Shown here piece after piece: positions 1 to 8,745 of a stretch of 64,000 nt of DNA. This DNA comes from DATARH01 sp963789255 (GTDB lineage: Bacteria; Pseudomonadota; Alphaproteobacteria; ATCC43930; CGMCC-115725). The stretch spans positions 1,283,008-1,347,007 of the forward strand of contig CAWBJW010000001.1 of NCBI GenBank assembly GCA_963789255.1, read 5' to 3'. Numbering within the stretch: the first letter of the stretch is position 1; every line of letters starts with the position of its first letter. Position numbers and translations under genes: made by a program. Under the pieces are notes generated by a model. The model searched no databases, was not told the origin of the DNA, and saw only the letters and a list, made by a program, of their open reading frames with translations.

Positions 1-397
1 GGACCGGCGTGCTGTCGACGGCAATGCAGCGCTTGTCCCAATCGACCCGAAGCCCGTGCCGCGGCAGATTTTCCGCTGGAACCAACGTGACCTTGAGGCC
101 GAGCGCCGCAGCCCAGGGCTGGACCGCGTCAAGCCGCGGCGAGGCGAGGCCCCCTTCCCACTCGCTCAGGGACTTCTCGTCGATGCCGCATCGGTCAGCC
201 ACCTCCTTGACGGACCAGCCAAGGGTCTGGCGGCGCGCTTTAAGGTCATCGATGAGCGGCGCTTCGCGCGCCATACTCGCCGCCGTCGGCGGGCTGTCGC
301 TCGCGCTGACGGCGCAGCGCGCTGACAGATCGGCGGTGAACTGGCTGGTGACGAAGTCGGTGGCGGTGCGGAACTGCGTGATCGAACGATAATCCAC
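1..397 (-). CDS. XRE-family helix-turn-helix regulator (3' end off window)
   Basis: The gene runs leftward out of the window, so its C-terminus is missing. Reading starts at GTG 397, which has a G-rich stretch (GGGGGT) just upstream; an internal ATG at 274 is an alternative. From the internal Met the protein reads MAREAPLIDDLKARRQTLGW and continues with SVKEVADRCGIDEKSLSEWE, the helix-turn-helix of XRE/Cro-type repressors. Downstream comes a stretch ending LRVDWDKRCIAVDSTPV. The target is unknown. The N-terminal 41 residues before the internal Met look low in complexity. The fold is fairly sure, the role is not. Confidence 0.6.
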   Translation of the reverse strand, partial: MDYRSITQFRTATDFVTSQFTADLSARCAVSASDSPPTAASMAREAPLIDDLKARRQTLGWSVKEVADRCGIDEKSLSEWEGGLASPRLDAVQPWAAALGLKVTLVPAENLPRHGLRVDWDKRCIAVDSTPV

Positions 398-578
398 GGC
401 CTACCCCCAATTGATTGCGCCTTAGCGGCACGGGCCTCAGGCGGGTTCGCCCGTTGTTCGTCGGCCATTATTGTCGGGAGCCGTGACGACAGCGTGTGAG
501 GCTGTTCACAGTTGCGGAAAATTTCGTCGAATTTTTCGGCAGCGATCCGGGAAGGGCGGGTAGGCGGAACCGCCCTGA

Positions 579-1271
579 TCAGCCTAGCGCGGCGAGCGCC
601 TCTGGATCGCGGATCACGATCGCACCCTTCGCGATCGCGATGATCCCGGAGCGCTTCCAATCCTGCAGGTGCTTGTTGACGCTTTCCCGCGAACCGCCGA
701 CGAGTTCACCGAGCGCGCGTTGCGAGATCTTGACGCCGACCGGTCTTGCCGTCGACCCGCTTCCGCCATTCTCTTCCGCGAGGCGGACCAGGACCTTGGC
801 GATCCGCGCCCCGAGATCGAGAAAAGCCAGATCCTCGACCTGCTCGTTGGTGTGCCGGAGCCGTTCGCACAACACGATCAACAAGCCGACACACAGATCG
901 GGGCGATGCTCGAGCAACGACATAACCGAGCGACGCGGCACGACCAACAACTCGCAATCGGTCGTCGCGGTTGCGTCTGCGGTGCGCTCCTTGCCGTCGA
1001 GCAGGGCGATTTCGCCGAACATTTCGCCATCGCGCATGACGGTCAGCACCACCTGTCTGCCGTCGGGCGATGGTGCGCTGATCGTGACGCGCCCCTTGAG
1101 CACCGCCATCATGCTGCTGCCGGGATCGCCCTTGGCAAAAATCGGATCTCCCTCGGCGTAGCGCGCGACCGTCGCATGTGCGAGGACCGCATCGATCTCG
1201 CTGTCGCCGAGCCGCTCGAACAACGGGCTGCGCCGCAGAACCTGTCGCTGTGATAACGTCGATCCGTACAT
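579..1271 (-). CDS. Crp/Fnr-family transcriptional regulator
   Basis: A 230-residue regulator that should bind DNA as a dimer. The N-terminal half is a cyclic-nucleotide-binding beta barrel (about residues 15-125: LFERLGDSEIDAVL, then MFGEIALLDGKERTADATA, the phosphate-binding cassette region). The C-terminal winged helix is at about 150-220 (ISQRALGELVGGSRESVNKH). There is no N-terminal cysteine cluster, so it belongs to the CRP-like rather than the oxygen-sensing Fe-S FNR branch. Start ATG 1271 has GGAGG eight bases upstream. It is divergent from the amidase gene. The ligand cannot be told from sequence. Whether it acts on the FNR-like box at 8495 is unknown. Confidence 0.9.
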   Translation of the reverse strand: MYGSTLSQRQVLRRSPLFERLGDSEIDAVLAHATVARYAEGDPIFAKGDPGSSMMAVLKGRVTISAPSPDGRQVVLTVMRDGEMFGEIALLDGKERTADATATTDCELLVVPRRSVMSLLEHRPDLCVGLLIVLCERLRHTNEQVEDLAFLDLGARIAKVLVRLAEENGGSGSTARPVGVKISQRALGELVGGSRESVNKHLQDWKRSGIIAIAKGAIVIRDPEALAALG

Positions 1272-1432
1272 CGAATGTCCTCCGCACCGGTCGCCATCGC
1301 GGTAGCGCCGACGCTCCGGTCGCGGCGCCGTTCCGGGCCGGACCAACCTCGTTTCCCGGCACGGGGCTCGGCATGATACAAGAATGCAAGGAAAAATCTT
1401 GAGGACCGCGTATTGCCGGGATCGCTTCCCCG

Positions 1433-2332
1433 ATGGCTGCGGCGAATTTAGGATGCTTTGATGAGCGTGACGTTGGGGGCGCAGCCGGCGTGACGGTTCT
1501 CGACATTCGCGAGCGGCCGTCGCCCAATCATGAAAACCGCGGCGCGCCACCTCAAATCAGGCCGATCAACATGCTGGTATTGCACTATACCGGCATGCAG
1601 AGCGCCGCGGCGGCGCTCGACCGGCTGTGCGATCCGGCGGCTCGGGTCAGCGCCCATTATCTGGTCGAGGAGGACGGCACGTTGTGGCGCCTCGTCCCCG
1701 AAGCCCGGCGCGCCTTTCACGCCGGCGTGTCGTACTGGCAGGGCGAACGCGACCTCAACTTTGTCTCGATCGGCGTCGAGATCGTCAATCCCGGCCACGA
1801 ATGGGGCTATCGGCCGTTTCCCGAGGCGCAGATGGCGGCAGTGGAGCGCCTCTGCTGCCATCTGTTGTCGCGCTACCGGATCCCGCCGCACCGCGTCGTC
1901 GGCCATTCCGATATCGCGCCGGACCGCAAGGCCGATCCCGGCGAGCTGTTCGATTGGCCGCGCCTCGCCCGCGCCGGCATCGGCCTGTGGCCGATCCCCG
2001 CCCCCGGCCTCGCGCGCCGCCGCGGCCGCGGCGTCGGGGTGATCGAGCGTGCCAGCGCGCTCGCCGATCTCGCCCGTATCGGTTATTGCGTGTCGAGCGC
2101 CGGCGAGACGGTTGCGCTCGCCGCGTTCCAGCGCCGCTTCCGCCCGGAGCGGTGGGACGGCCGGCTCGATGGCGAGACCTGCGCGCGGCTCGGCGCCGTG
2201 CGCAGCGCGGTCGAGGCGGCGCAAGCCGCGGAGGAGGCTGCGGCGCCGGTCCCGGTTCAATTGAGGCGCGAGCGGGGCGGCCGCTCGCGGCGGCCTTGCG
2301 GCCGGCGCGCGACCAGCTGGCCGGCCTGGTGA
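1433..2332 (+). CDS. N-acetylmuramoyl-L-alanine amidase, AmpD-like
   Basis: Amidase_2-fold zinc amidase, probably cleaving the muramoyl-L-Ala bond during cell-wall turnover or recycling. Family landmarks are MLVLHYTGMQSA (first zinc histidine, about residue 51), SAHYLVEEDGTLWRLVPE, an AFHAG motif, and VVGHSDIAPDRKADPG (second histidine and metal-site aspartate). A C-terminal peptidoglycan-binding-like helical region follows (LADLARIGYCVSSAGETV to about residue 260). The tail is basic and low complexity and overlaps the convergent NTF2-like gene by 76 bases. A GTG at 1490 (VTVLDIRERPSPN) would remove a poorly conserved 19-residue leader and is a good alternative start. No signal peptide is evident, suggesting a cytoplasmic AmpD-like role. 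Confidence 0.85.
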   Translation: MAAANLGCFDERDVGGAAGVTVLDIRERPSPNHENRGAPPQIRPINMLVLHYTGMQSAAAALDRLCDPAARVSAHYLVEEDGTLWRLVPEARRAFHAGVSYWQGERDLNFVSIGVEIVNPGHEWGYRPFPEAQMAAVERLCCHLLSRYRIPPHRVVGHSDIAPDRKADPGELFDWPRLARAGIGLWPIPAPGLARRRGRGVGVIERASALADLARIGYCVSSAGETVALAAFQRRFRPERWDGRLDGETCARLGAVRSAVEAAQAAEEAAAPVPVQLRRERGGRSRRPCGRRATSWPAW

Positions 2333-2667
2333 TGGGCGAGCCGCCAGGCGCCGTCCTCGCGGACGAAGAGATTGCTGGCGACAAGCGTGCCGCCGTCGAG
2401 TTCCTCCTCGCACACCACGAGCGCCGCATCGCCGTAAAGCAGCACCCGCTCGTCGTAGCAGGCGATGCGCGGCGCCTCGGGATTGGCGAGAATGCCCTGC
2501 CAGCTTTGCATCACCTCATCGCGGTCCGCGAGCGCCGGCCAGCCCGGATGGATGCAGGCGACCGGCGCCTGCCGCGCCCACAGCGCCTCCATCGCGACGA
2601 GATCGCGTGCCGCGAAGGCCCGGTAGAATTCGAGATTGGCTGCGAGCACGGCGTCGCTGTCGGTCAT
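2257..2667 (-). CDS. SnoaL/NTF2-like domain protein
   Basis: A 136-residue single-domain protein of the NTF2-like superfamily. It begins MTDSDAVLAANLEFYRAFAA, followed by DLVAMEALWA and IHPGWPALADRDEVMQSW, the pattern of SnoaL/DUF4440-type proteins. The ending is WRLAHHQAGQLV plus a basic tail. Proteins of this shape serve as small isomerases, cyclases or ligand binders, and the substrate cannot be predicted. It is convergent with the amidase gene and the two 3' ends overlap. It is divergent from urtA, and the palindrome at 2731-2757 lies between them. Confidence 0.8.
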   Translation of the reverse strand: MTDSDAVLAANLEFYRAFAARDLVAMEALWARQAPVACIHPGWPALADRDEVMQSWQGILANPEAPRIACYDERVLLYGDAALVVCEEELDGGTLVASNLFVREDGAWRLAHHQAGQLVARRPQGRRERPPRSRLN

Positions 2668-2730
2668 CGCTGATCCCCGCTTGTCACCCGCAGGATAACC
2701 CGTCGGCCTTGTCGGGCGAAGCGGCGGTTC

Positions 2731-2757
2731 GGTAGTGACTGAGTTAGAGTCACTACC
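2731..2757. repeat. Perfect 10-bp-stem palindrome upstream of urtA
   Basis: GGTAGTGACT (2731-2740) and AGTCACTACC (2748-2757) are exact reverse complements separated by a 7-base loop. The palindrome is flanked on both sides by the same GGCGGTTCG word. It lies in the divergent region between the NTF2-like gene and urtA, about 170 bases before the urtA start. It could be a regulator site, a hairpin, or a tiny inserted element with a target duplication. There is no T-tract, so it is not an obvious intrinsic terminator. Confidence 0.6.
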
Positions 2758-2925
2758 GGCGGTTCGATTGCCGCCTTCTGCGCCAACCTTTTGCCTAATA
2801 AGTAGGCATCTTCTACGGGGCGCAAGTCTTTCTCATCGGGCACTGTTTTGCCGGCAAGCTTGGCCTCGATCTTGCTCCCCCAACCGAGGCAGGCCGCCGG
2901 GGCCGCATACCAGGGGGAAATTCGC

Positions 2926-4275
2926 ATGTCATCCGAAGGCTTCAGCATCGATCGTCGGCAACTCATCCTTGGAGCCGGCGTGGTCGCCGCCGCTTCCGGG
3001 CTGGCCGCCGCCCCCGGCTTTGTGGCCCAGGCGAAAGCGGCGCCCGCCGCGCCCGAGACCGGACCGATCAAGGTCGGCATCCTGCACTCGCTGTCCGGCA
3101 CCATGGCAATCAGCGAGGCCCCGCTCAAGGACGTGATGCTGATGCTGATCGCCGAGCAGAACACGAAGGGCGGCGTCATGGGGCGGCAGCTCGAGGCGGT
3201 GGTCGTCGATCCCGCCTCCAACTGGCCGCTGTTCGCCGAGAAGGCGAAACAGCTGCTGTCGGTCGACAAGGTGGCGGCGGTGTTCGGCTGCTGGACCTCG
3301 GTGTCGCGCAAGTCGGTCCTGCCGGTGTTCGAGCAGCTTAACGGCATCCTGCTCTATCCGGTGCAATACGAGGGGCAGGAGTGCAGCCGCAACGTGTTCT
3401 ATACCGGCGCGGCGCCGAACCAGCAGGCGATCCCGGCGGTCGATTACCTGATGCAGCCAGAGCGGGGTGAAGCGCTGGGTATTGGAAGGCACCGACTACG
3501 TCTATCCGCGAACGACCAACAAGATCCTCGAAGCCTATCTCAAGGCCAAGGGCGTCGCGCCGCCGACATCATGATCAACTACACGCCGTTCGGCTATTCC
3601 GACTGGCAGGCGGAGGTCGCCAAGATCAAGGCGTTCGGCTCGGCCGGCAAGAAGACCGCGGTGGTGTCGACGATCAACGGCGACGCCAACGTGCCGTTCT
3701 ACAAGGAGCTCGGCAACCAGGGCATCAAGGCGACCGACATCCCGGTCGTCGCGTTCAGCGTCGGCGAGCAGGAACTGGCCGGCATCGACACCAAGCCGCT
3801 GGTCGGCCATCTCGCGGCATGGAACTACTTCCAGAGCGTCGACACCCCGCTCAACAAGGAAGTCGTCGCCGCCTTCAAGGCCTTCGTGAAGGATGACAAG
3901 CGCGTCTTCAACGACCCGATGGAGGCGCACTACATCGGCTTCAACATGTGGGTGAAGGCCGTGGAGAAGGCCGGCGGCACCGACCATGACGCGGTGATCG
4001 ACGCGATGGTCGGGGTGGCGCACCCCAACCTGTCCGGCGACTTCGCCACGATGATGCCCAACCATCATCTGACGAAGCCGGTGCTGATCGGCGAGGTCCA
4101 GGCCGACGGCATGTTCAACGTGGTGTCGCAGACCCCGGGCCTGGTCGTCGCCCAGCCGTGGTCGCCCTATCTGCCGGAGAGCAAGAACCTGATCGGCGAC
4201 TGGCTGCCGCCGATGTCGTGCGGCAATTACGACGTGGTCGCGGGAAAGTGCCTCGGGACCAAGCACAAAGCCTGA
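2926..4275 (+). CDS. urtA: Urea ABC transporter substrate-binding protein UrtA
   Basis: Periplasmic urea-binding component of the UrtABCDE importer. Start ATG 2926 follows a GGGGGAA ribosome site. The N-terminus is a twin-arginine signal (IDRRQLILGAGVVAAASGLA), and the mature part begins near GPIKVGILHSLSGTMAIS. Family motifs include FGCWTSVSRKSVLPVFEQ, LLYPVQYEGQECSRNVFYTG, INYTPFGYSDWQ and the tail SCGNYDVVAGKCLG. Between about 3461 and 3561 the open frame yields a non-homologous stretch. The +1 frame there gives the expected RWVLEGTDYVYPRTTNKIL and EAYLKAKGVA. A one-base insertion near 3461 and a one-base loss near 3561 therefore compensate each other. It is the first gene of the operon. 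Confidence 0.93.
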   Translation: MSSEGFSIDRRQLILGAGVVAAASGLAAAPGFVAQAKAAPAAPETGPIKVGILHSLSGTMAISEAPLKDVMLMLIAEQNTKGGVMGRQLEAVVVDPASNWPLFAEKAKQLLSVDKVAAVFGCWTSVSRKSVLPVFEQLNGILLYPVQYEGQECSRNVFYTGAAPNQQAIPAVDYLMQPERGEALGIGRHRLRLSANDQQDPRSLSQGQGRRAADIMINYTPFGYSDWQAEVAKIKAFGSAGKKTAVVSTINGDANVPFYKELGNQGIKATDIPVVAFSVGEQELAGIDTKPLVGHLAAWNYFQSVDTPLNKEVVAAFKAFVKDDKRVFNDPMEAHYIGFNMWVKAVEKAGGTDHDAVIDAMVGVAHPNLSGDFATMMPNHHLTKPVLIGEVQADGMFNVVSQTPGLVVAQPWSPYLPESKNLIGDWLPPMSCGNYDVVAGKCLGTKHKA

Positions 4276-4280
4276 GCGGC

Positions 4281-5906
4281 ATGGACGGGCGCTGCCGGCG
4301 CCTGTTCCGGCGCACAGTGCGCCTCGCCGCGCTGCTGTTTTTGCTGGCACTGACAAATCCGGGGGCGGCGCACGCTGCAGACGATCCGTTCGCACCAATC
4401 GCGGCGACCAATTTCGACGTGGCGGCGCAGGGGGTGCAGGCGCTCGCGGTCTCCGGCAACCCGCGCGCCGCCGCGGTCATCGACGCGTTGCGCGACGGCA
4501 AGCTCTTCGCCTGGAAATGGCCGAGGCCGGACACGCCGCTGTTCATCCGTACCGCCAACGGCTTTGTCGATGCCCGCACCGGCGCCGCGGTAAGCGCACC
4601 GGCGCCGGTCAATCTGCGGCGGGTCATCGTCAACGACTCGGTGCGCTCCGCCATCGACACCGCCGAGAGTGCGCTCGGACTTTTCTCCCCGGAACCGGCC
4701 GCGCGGAAGAAGGCGGCCGAGGCGCTTTACCAATCGGCCGATCCCGGTGCGCTGACGCTGATCGAACGGGCGCTGGCGACAGAGCGTGATCCCTCGATCG
4801 CCCGCGTGCTGCGCCAGGCGGACGCCGCCGCGCTGCTGAAATCCGGCAGCGGCGCGATCCCGGCCAGGCTCGCGGCGGTGGCCGAGCTCGCGGCGCGCGC
4901 CGACCTTTCAGCGCACAGCCTGCTCGCGTCGTTGCACGGGCAGCCGCCCGCCGTCGCCGCGGCGATCCAGACGGCGATCCACAACATCGACCAGCGACTG
5001 CAGCTGTGGGACCTGCTCGAGAACGTCTATTACGGCATCAGCCTCGGCGCCGTGCTGCTGCTGGCCGCAACTGGGCTTGCCATCACCTTCGGGGTCATGG
5101 GCGTCATCAACATGGCGCATGGCGAGATGGTGATGATCGGCGCTTACACCACCCTCGTCGTGCAGCAGCTGATCGCGGCTTCCGCCCCGGTCCTCACCGA
5201 GTTCGGCCTGCTGTTCGCCGTGCCGGCGGCGTTTCTGGTCGCCGGTGCGCTCGGGGCGCTGATCGAACGGACCCTGATCCGCTTCCTCTATGGCCGGCCA
5301 CTGGAGACGCTGCTCGCCACCTGGGGCCTCAGCCTCATCCTCCAGCAGGCGGTGCGCAGCATCTTCGGCCCGACCAACCAGGACGTGACCTCGCCCGGCT
5401 GGATGAGCGGCGCGGTGTCGTTGGGCGGACTCGTGCTGACCGTCAACCGGCTGTGGATCATCCTGTTCTCGGGTCTGGTGCTCGGCGCCCTGATGGCGGT
5501 GCTGCGCTGGGGCGGGCTCGGCCGCAACATCCGCGCCGTCATGCAGAACCGGCGCATGGCGGCGGTGATGGGCATCTGCACGCCGTGGATCGACGCCATG
5601 ACCTTCGCCCTCGGCTCCGGCATCGCCGGCATGGCCGGGGTGGCGCTCAGCCAGATCGACAATGTCAGTCCCAATCTTGGCCAGAACTACATCATCGACA
5701 GTTTTCTCGTGGTCGTGCTCGGCGGCGTCGGCAATCTGTGGGGAACCCTGTTCGGCGCGATGACGCTCGGCATCGTCGACAAGTTCGTCGAGCCGTTCGA
5801 GGGTGCCGTTCTGGCCAAGATCCTGGTGCTGGTGTTCTTGATCCTGTTCATCCAACGGCGGCCGCAGGGGCTTTTCCCGCTCAAGGGGCGGGCGGCCGAG
5901 GCGTGA
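4281..5906 (+). CDS. urtB: Urea ABC transporter permease UrtB
   Basis: Inner-membrane permease of the urea importer, 541 residues. A signal-like segment (LAALLFLLALTNPGAAHAAD) leads into a helical-repeat periplasmic region (to about residue 235) typical of UrtB. The LivH-like membrane domain follows: ISLGAVLLLAATGLAITFGV, MGVINMAHGEMVMIGAYTTL, then LGRNIRAVMQNRRMAAVMGI, ending FIQRRPQGLFPLKGRAAEA. ATG 4281 is five bases after the urtA stop. Its TGA overlaps the urtC ATG by one base, implying translational coupling. Confidence 0.93.
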   Translation: MDGRCRRLFRRTVRLAALLFLLALTNPGAAHAADDPFAPIAATNFDVAAQGVQALAVSGNPRAAAVIDALRDGKLFAWKWPRPDTPLFIRTANGFVDARTGAAVSAPAPVNLRRVIVNDSVRSAIDTAESALGLFSPEPAARKKAAEALYQSADPGALTLIERALATERDPSIARVLRQADAAALLKSGSGAIPARLAAVAELAARADLSAHSLLASLHGQPPAVAAAIQTAIHNIDQRLQLWDLLENVYYGISLGAVLLLAATGLAITFGVMGVINMAHGEMVMIGAYTTLVVQQLIAASAPVLTEFGLLFAVPAAFLVAGALGALIERTLIRFLYGRPLETLLATWGLSLILQQAVRSIFGPTNQDVTSPGWMSGAVSLGGLVLTVNRLWIILFSGLVLGALMAVLRWGGLGRNIRAVMQNRRMAAVMGICTPWIDAMTFALGSGIAGMAGVALSQIDNVSPNLGQNYIIDSFLVVVLGGVGNLWGTLFGAMTLGIVDKFVEPFEGAVLAKILVLVFLILFIQRRPQGLFPLKGRAAEA

Positions 5907-7030
5907 TGCCGATCGAGCGTACCACGATCGTAACCCTCGGCTGCGTGCTGGGCGGGGCTGTCTTGCTCGCGGGTCTGAACCTGTTTGCTCCGGCGGCAAG
6001 CGCGCTGCACCTGCCAGACTTCGCGATCTCGCTGGTCGGCAAGTACCTCTGCTACGCGATCCTGGCGCTGTCGGTCGATCTGGTATGGGGATATGTCGGC
6101 ATCCTGACCCTTGGCCATGCCGCCTTCTTCGCCCTGGGCGGCTACGCAATGGGCATGTATCTGATGCGCGAGATCGGCGCGCGCGGCGTCTACGCCAACC
6201 CGACCCTGCCCGATTTCATGATCTTCATCGGCTGGAACAAGCTGCCCTGGTACTGGTACGGATCCGAACATTTCTGGTTGGCGCTCCTGATGGTGGTGCT
6301 GGTGCCCGGTGTTCTGGCCGGCATCTTCGGCTGGTTCGCCTTCCGCTCGCGGGTCTCCGGCGTCTATCTCTCGATCATCACCCAGGCCCTCACCTATGCG
6401 CTGATGCTTGCCTTCTTCCGCAACGACATGGGGTTCGGCGGCAATAACGGGATGACGGATTTCAAGGACATCCTCGGCGTCCCGCTCAACCGGGAGAGCA
6501 CGTCGGTCGGTCTGATGCTGATCACCGCCGGCGTGCTGTCGGCGGCATTCCTGTTGGCGCGCGCGATGACGCGCTCGCGTTTCGGCAAGGTGCTGGTGGC
6601 GGTCCGCGACGCCGAAGCGCGCACCCGCTTTCTCGGCTACCGCCCGGAATCCTACAAGCTCGTGGTCTGGGTCGTCTCGGCGGTGATCGCCGGGATCGGC
6701 GGCGCGCTCTACGTTCCGCAGGTCGGCATCATCAACCCATCGGAATTCGCGCCGGCCAATTCGATCGAGGCGGTGATCTGGGTCGCGGTCGGCGGGCGCG
6801 GCACGCTTTCCGGCGCGATCCTCGGCGCCGTTCTGGTCAATCTCGGCAAGACGTGGCTGACCAGCGCCCTGCCGGAGGTCTGGCTGTTCGCGATGGGCGG
6901 ATTGTTCATCTTCGTCACCTTGTTCCTGCCGCGCGGGATCATCGGCCTGTTCGTGGGCCGCCGATCCGCCGTCGGACCCGCGCGCGAATCGGCGGCGGCC
7001 GAGGCGGCGGCGCGGGAGGCCGCGGAATGA
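5906..7030 (+). CDS. urtC: Urea ABC transporter permease UrtC
   Basis: Second permease subunit of the urea importer (374 residues, LivM family), expected to pair with UrtB in the inner membrane. Hydrophobic segments begin near residue 8. The conserved LVWGYVGILTLGHAAFFALG is followed by GVYLSIITQALTYALMLAFF, NDMGFGGNNGMTDF and AVRDAEARTRFLGYRPESYK, the loop that contacts the ATPases. The last helix leads to LPRGIIGLF. The start overlaps the urtB stop by one base (TGATG), and the stop overlaps the urtD start (ATGA). Confidence 0.93.
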   Translation: MPIERTTIVTLGCVLGGAVLLAGLNLFAPAASALHLPDFAISLVGKYLCYAILALSVDLVWGYVGILTLGHAAFFALGGYAMGMYLMREIGARGVYANPTLPDFMIFIGWNKLPWYWYGSEHFWLALLMVVLVPGVLAGIFGWFAFRSRVSGVYLSIITQALTYALMLAFFRNDMGFGGNNGMTDFKDILGVPLNRESTSVGLMLITAGVLSAAFLLARAMTRSRFGKVLVAVRDAEARTRFLGYRPESYKLVVWVVSAVIAGIGGALYVPQVGIINPSEFAPANSIEAVIWVAVGGRGTLSGAILGAVLVNLGKTWLTSALPEVWLFAMGGLFIFVTLFLPRGIIGLFVGRRSAVGPARESAAAEAAAREAAE

Positions 7031-7770
7031 GCGACGGCTCGGTCCTTTACCTCGACGGCGTCACCGTCTCCTTCGACGGCTTCAAGGCGCTCAACGAACT
7101 CTCTCTGGTGCTCGAACCGGGCGAGATGCGGGCGGTGATCGGCCCCAACGGGGCCGGCAAGACCACGATGATGGACGTGATTACCGGCAAGACGAGGCCC
7201 GATTCCGGGCGCGTCATCTTCGGCGACGACATCGATCTGACGCGGCTCGACGAGCCGGCGATCGCGCGGCTCGGCATCGGTCGCAAATTTCAGCGGCCCA
7301 CGGTATTCGAGCCGCTGTCGGTGCGCGATAACCTGCTGCTTTCGCTGGCCGGCGAACGCAGCCCCCGCTTCGCACTATGGGCACGCGAGACGCAGGAGGA
7401 GCGACGGCGGCTCGAAGGTCTCCTCGCGACGATCCGCCTCTCCGCTGAGCGCGACCGGCGCGCCGCCGATCTGTCGCACGGCCAGAAGCAATGGCTGGAG
7501 ATCGGCATGCTGCTCGCCCAGGAGCCAAGGCTTTTGCTGGTCGACGAGCCGGTCGCCGGCATGACCGATGCGGAAACCGCCGAAACCGTCGAGCTGCTGC
7601 GCGAGATCAACCGGACTCGCAGCGTCGTGGTGGTCGAGCACGACATGGCGTTCGTGCGCGCGCTCGGGGTGAGGGTGACGGTATTGCACGAAGGCTCGGT
7701 GCTGGCAGAGGGCTCGATCGACACCATCCAGGACAATCCCCGCGTCGTCGAAGTCTATCTGGGACGGTAG
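7027..7770 (+). CDS. urtD: Urea ABC transporter ATP-binding protein UrtD
   Basis: Cytoplasmic ATPase of the LivG type, 247 residues. Walker A is GPNGAGKT (about residue 40). The family-specific IGRKFQRPTVFEPLSVRDNL follows, then the signature LSHGQKQWLEIGMLLAQ, Walker B LLLVDEPVAGM and the H-loop VVVVEHDMAFVRALG. It is coupled to urtC by an ATGA overlap and followed by urtE after three bases. Confidence 0.93.
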   Translation: MSDGSVLYLDGVTVSFDGFKALNELSLVLEPGEMRAVIGPNGAGKTTMMDVITGKTRPDSGRVIFGDDIDLTRLDEPAIARLGIGRKFQRPTVFEPLSVRDNLLLSLAGERSPRFALWARETQEERRRLEGLLATIRLSAERDRRAADLSHGQKQWLEIGMLLAQEPRLLLVDEPVAGMTDAETAETVELLREINRTRSVVVVEHDMAFVRALGVRVTVLHEGSVLAEGSIDTIQDNPRVVEVYLGR

Positions 7771-7773
7771 GGC

Positions 7774-8469
7774 ATGCTGTCGGTCGAAGCCGTCGATCTT
7801 TATTACGGCGCCAGCCATGCGTTGCGCCGGGTCAGCCTGACCGCAAAGCAGGGCGAGGTCACCTGCATCCTCGGCCGCAACGGGGTCGGCAAGACGAGCC
7901 TGTTGCGCGCGATCTTCGGGCTGCATCCGATCCGCTCGGGCCGCATCCGCTGGGAGGACCGCGACCTTGCCGGTCTGCCGCCTTATCAGCGCGCCCGCGC
8001 CGGCCTGGCGCTCGTCCCGCAAGGGCGCGAGATCTTTCCGCGCCTCACGGTGCGGGAAAACCTCGAAACCGGCTTCGCCATGCTGCCGCGCGGCTTGCGG
8101 CAGATCCCGGACGAGATCTTCACCCTGTTCCCGGTGCTGAAGGACATGCTGAACCGGCGCGGCGGCGATCTGTCGGGCGGCCAGCAGCAGCAGCTGGCGA
8201 TCGCCCGCGCCCTGATCGTCCAGCCGCGGCTGTTGATCCTCGACGAGCCGACCGAAGGGATTCAGCCCTCGATCATCAAGGACATCGGGCGCGTCATCGA
8301 ACAGCTGGTCGAGCGCGGCGACATGGCGATCCTGCTGGTCGAGCAATATTTCGAGTTCGCCCGCGATCTCGCCGCCGCCTATGTCGTCATGCAGCGCGGA
8401 GAGGTTGTGCTCAGCGGCCGCCAGAGCGACATGGATGAGACCGCGGTGCGCGTCTTTTTGACGGTGTAA
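7774..8469 (+). CDS. urtE: Urea ABC transporter ATP-binding protein UrtE
   Basis: Second ATPase (LivF type, 231 residues), last gene of urtABCDE. Motifs are Walker A GRNGVGKT, LALVPQGREIFPRLTVRENL, signature LSGGQQQQLAIARAL, Walker B LLILDEPTEGIQPSII and AILLVEQYFEFARDLA. No urease or urea amidolyase gene is in the window, so urea would be broken down by enzymes encoded elsewhere. The five-gene order is complete. Confidence 0.93.
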   Translation: MLSVEAVDLYYGASHALRRVSLTAKQGEVTCILGRNGVGKTSLLRAIFGLHPIRSGRIRWEDRDLAGLPPYQRARAGLALVPQGREIFPRLTVRENLETGFAMLPRGLRQIPDEIFTLFPVLKDMLNRRGGDLSGGQQQQLAIARALIVQPRLLILDEPTEGIQPSIIKDIGRVIEQLVERGDMAILLVEQYFEFARDLAAAYVVMQRGEVVLSGRQSDMDETAVRVFLTV

Positions 8470-8494
8470 GCCGGGTCCGCCAAATGCCGTTGAT

Positions 8495-8508
8495 TTGACC
8501 CAGATCAA
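8495..8508. promoter_or_regulatory. FNR/FixK-type box
   Basis: TTGACCCAGATCAA fits the FNR/FixK half-site pattern TTGA-N6-TCAA, one mismatch from the symmetric TTGAT-N4-ATCAA. It lies after urtE and 40 bases before the ATG of a short membrane-protein ORF, ahead of the APH/kinase gene. If centred near -41.5, transcription would start around 8543. This implies induction under low oxygen; the site is seen, the regulation inferred. Confidence 0.6.
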
Positions 8509-8548
8509 AGCCGGTCGCGCGCGCCCGTTACGGTCCCTCCAGCAAGCG

Positions 8549-8650
8549 ATGGAGCCATCGATGTCGGGTGGCGAAGCCGCCTTTCTGGTTTTCATCATCA
8601 GCGCGTTCATGGTGTTCGGCGTAATGCTGGGCTGGCTGTCGCACCACTGA
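8549..8650 (+). CDS. 33-residue single-span membrane protein
   Basis: Short ORF starting ATG 8549 (or ATG 8561, MSGGEAAF). One strongly hydrophobic stretch, AFLVFIISAFMVFGVMLGWL, ends in SHH. It sits directly behind the FNR-like box with almost no leader and 95 bases before the kinase gene. Size and shape resemble small respiratory-complex or cbb3-accessory peptides, but I recognise no family. It could be co-transcribed with the next gene under oxygen control. The hydrophobic run in frame and the promoter context support it, yet so short an ORF could be chance. Confidence 0.5.
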   Translation: MEPSMSGGEAAFLVFIISAFMVFGVMLGWLSHH

Positions 8651-8745
8651 CAGACTGGATCGCCCGGCCCCGCACTCCGTTTCTTCGGCGAGTGTGATAG
8701 GCTGGGGCCTGCCGACCCGAGCAAGATCGCCACCGCGGGGTGCCG

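Noticed and set aside
2840..2862. Possible sigma-54 promoter (GGGCAC...TTTTGCC) upstream of urtA
   Set aside because: The spacing between the GG and GC elements is one base short of the strict -24/-12 rule, and no enhancer-binding site is visible.
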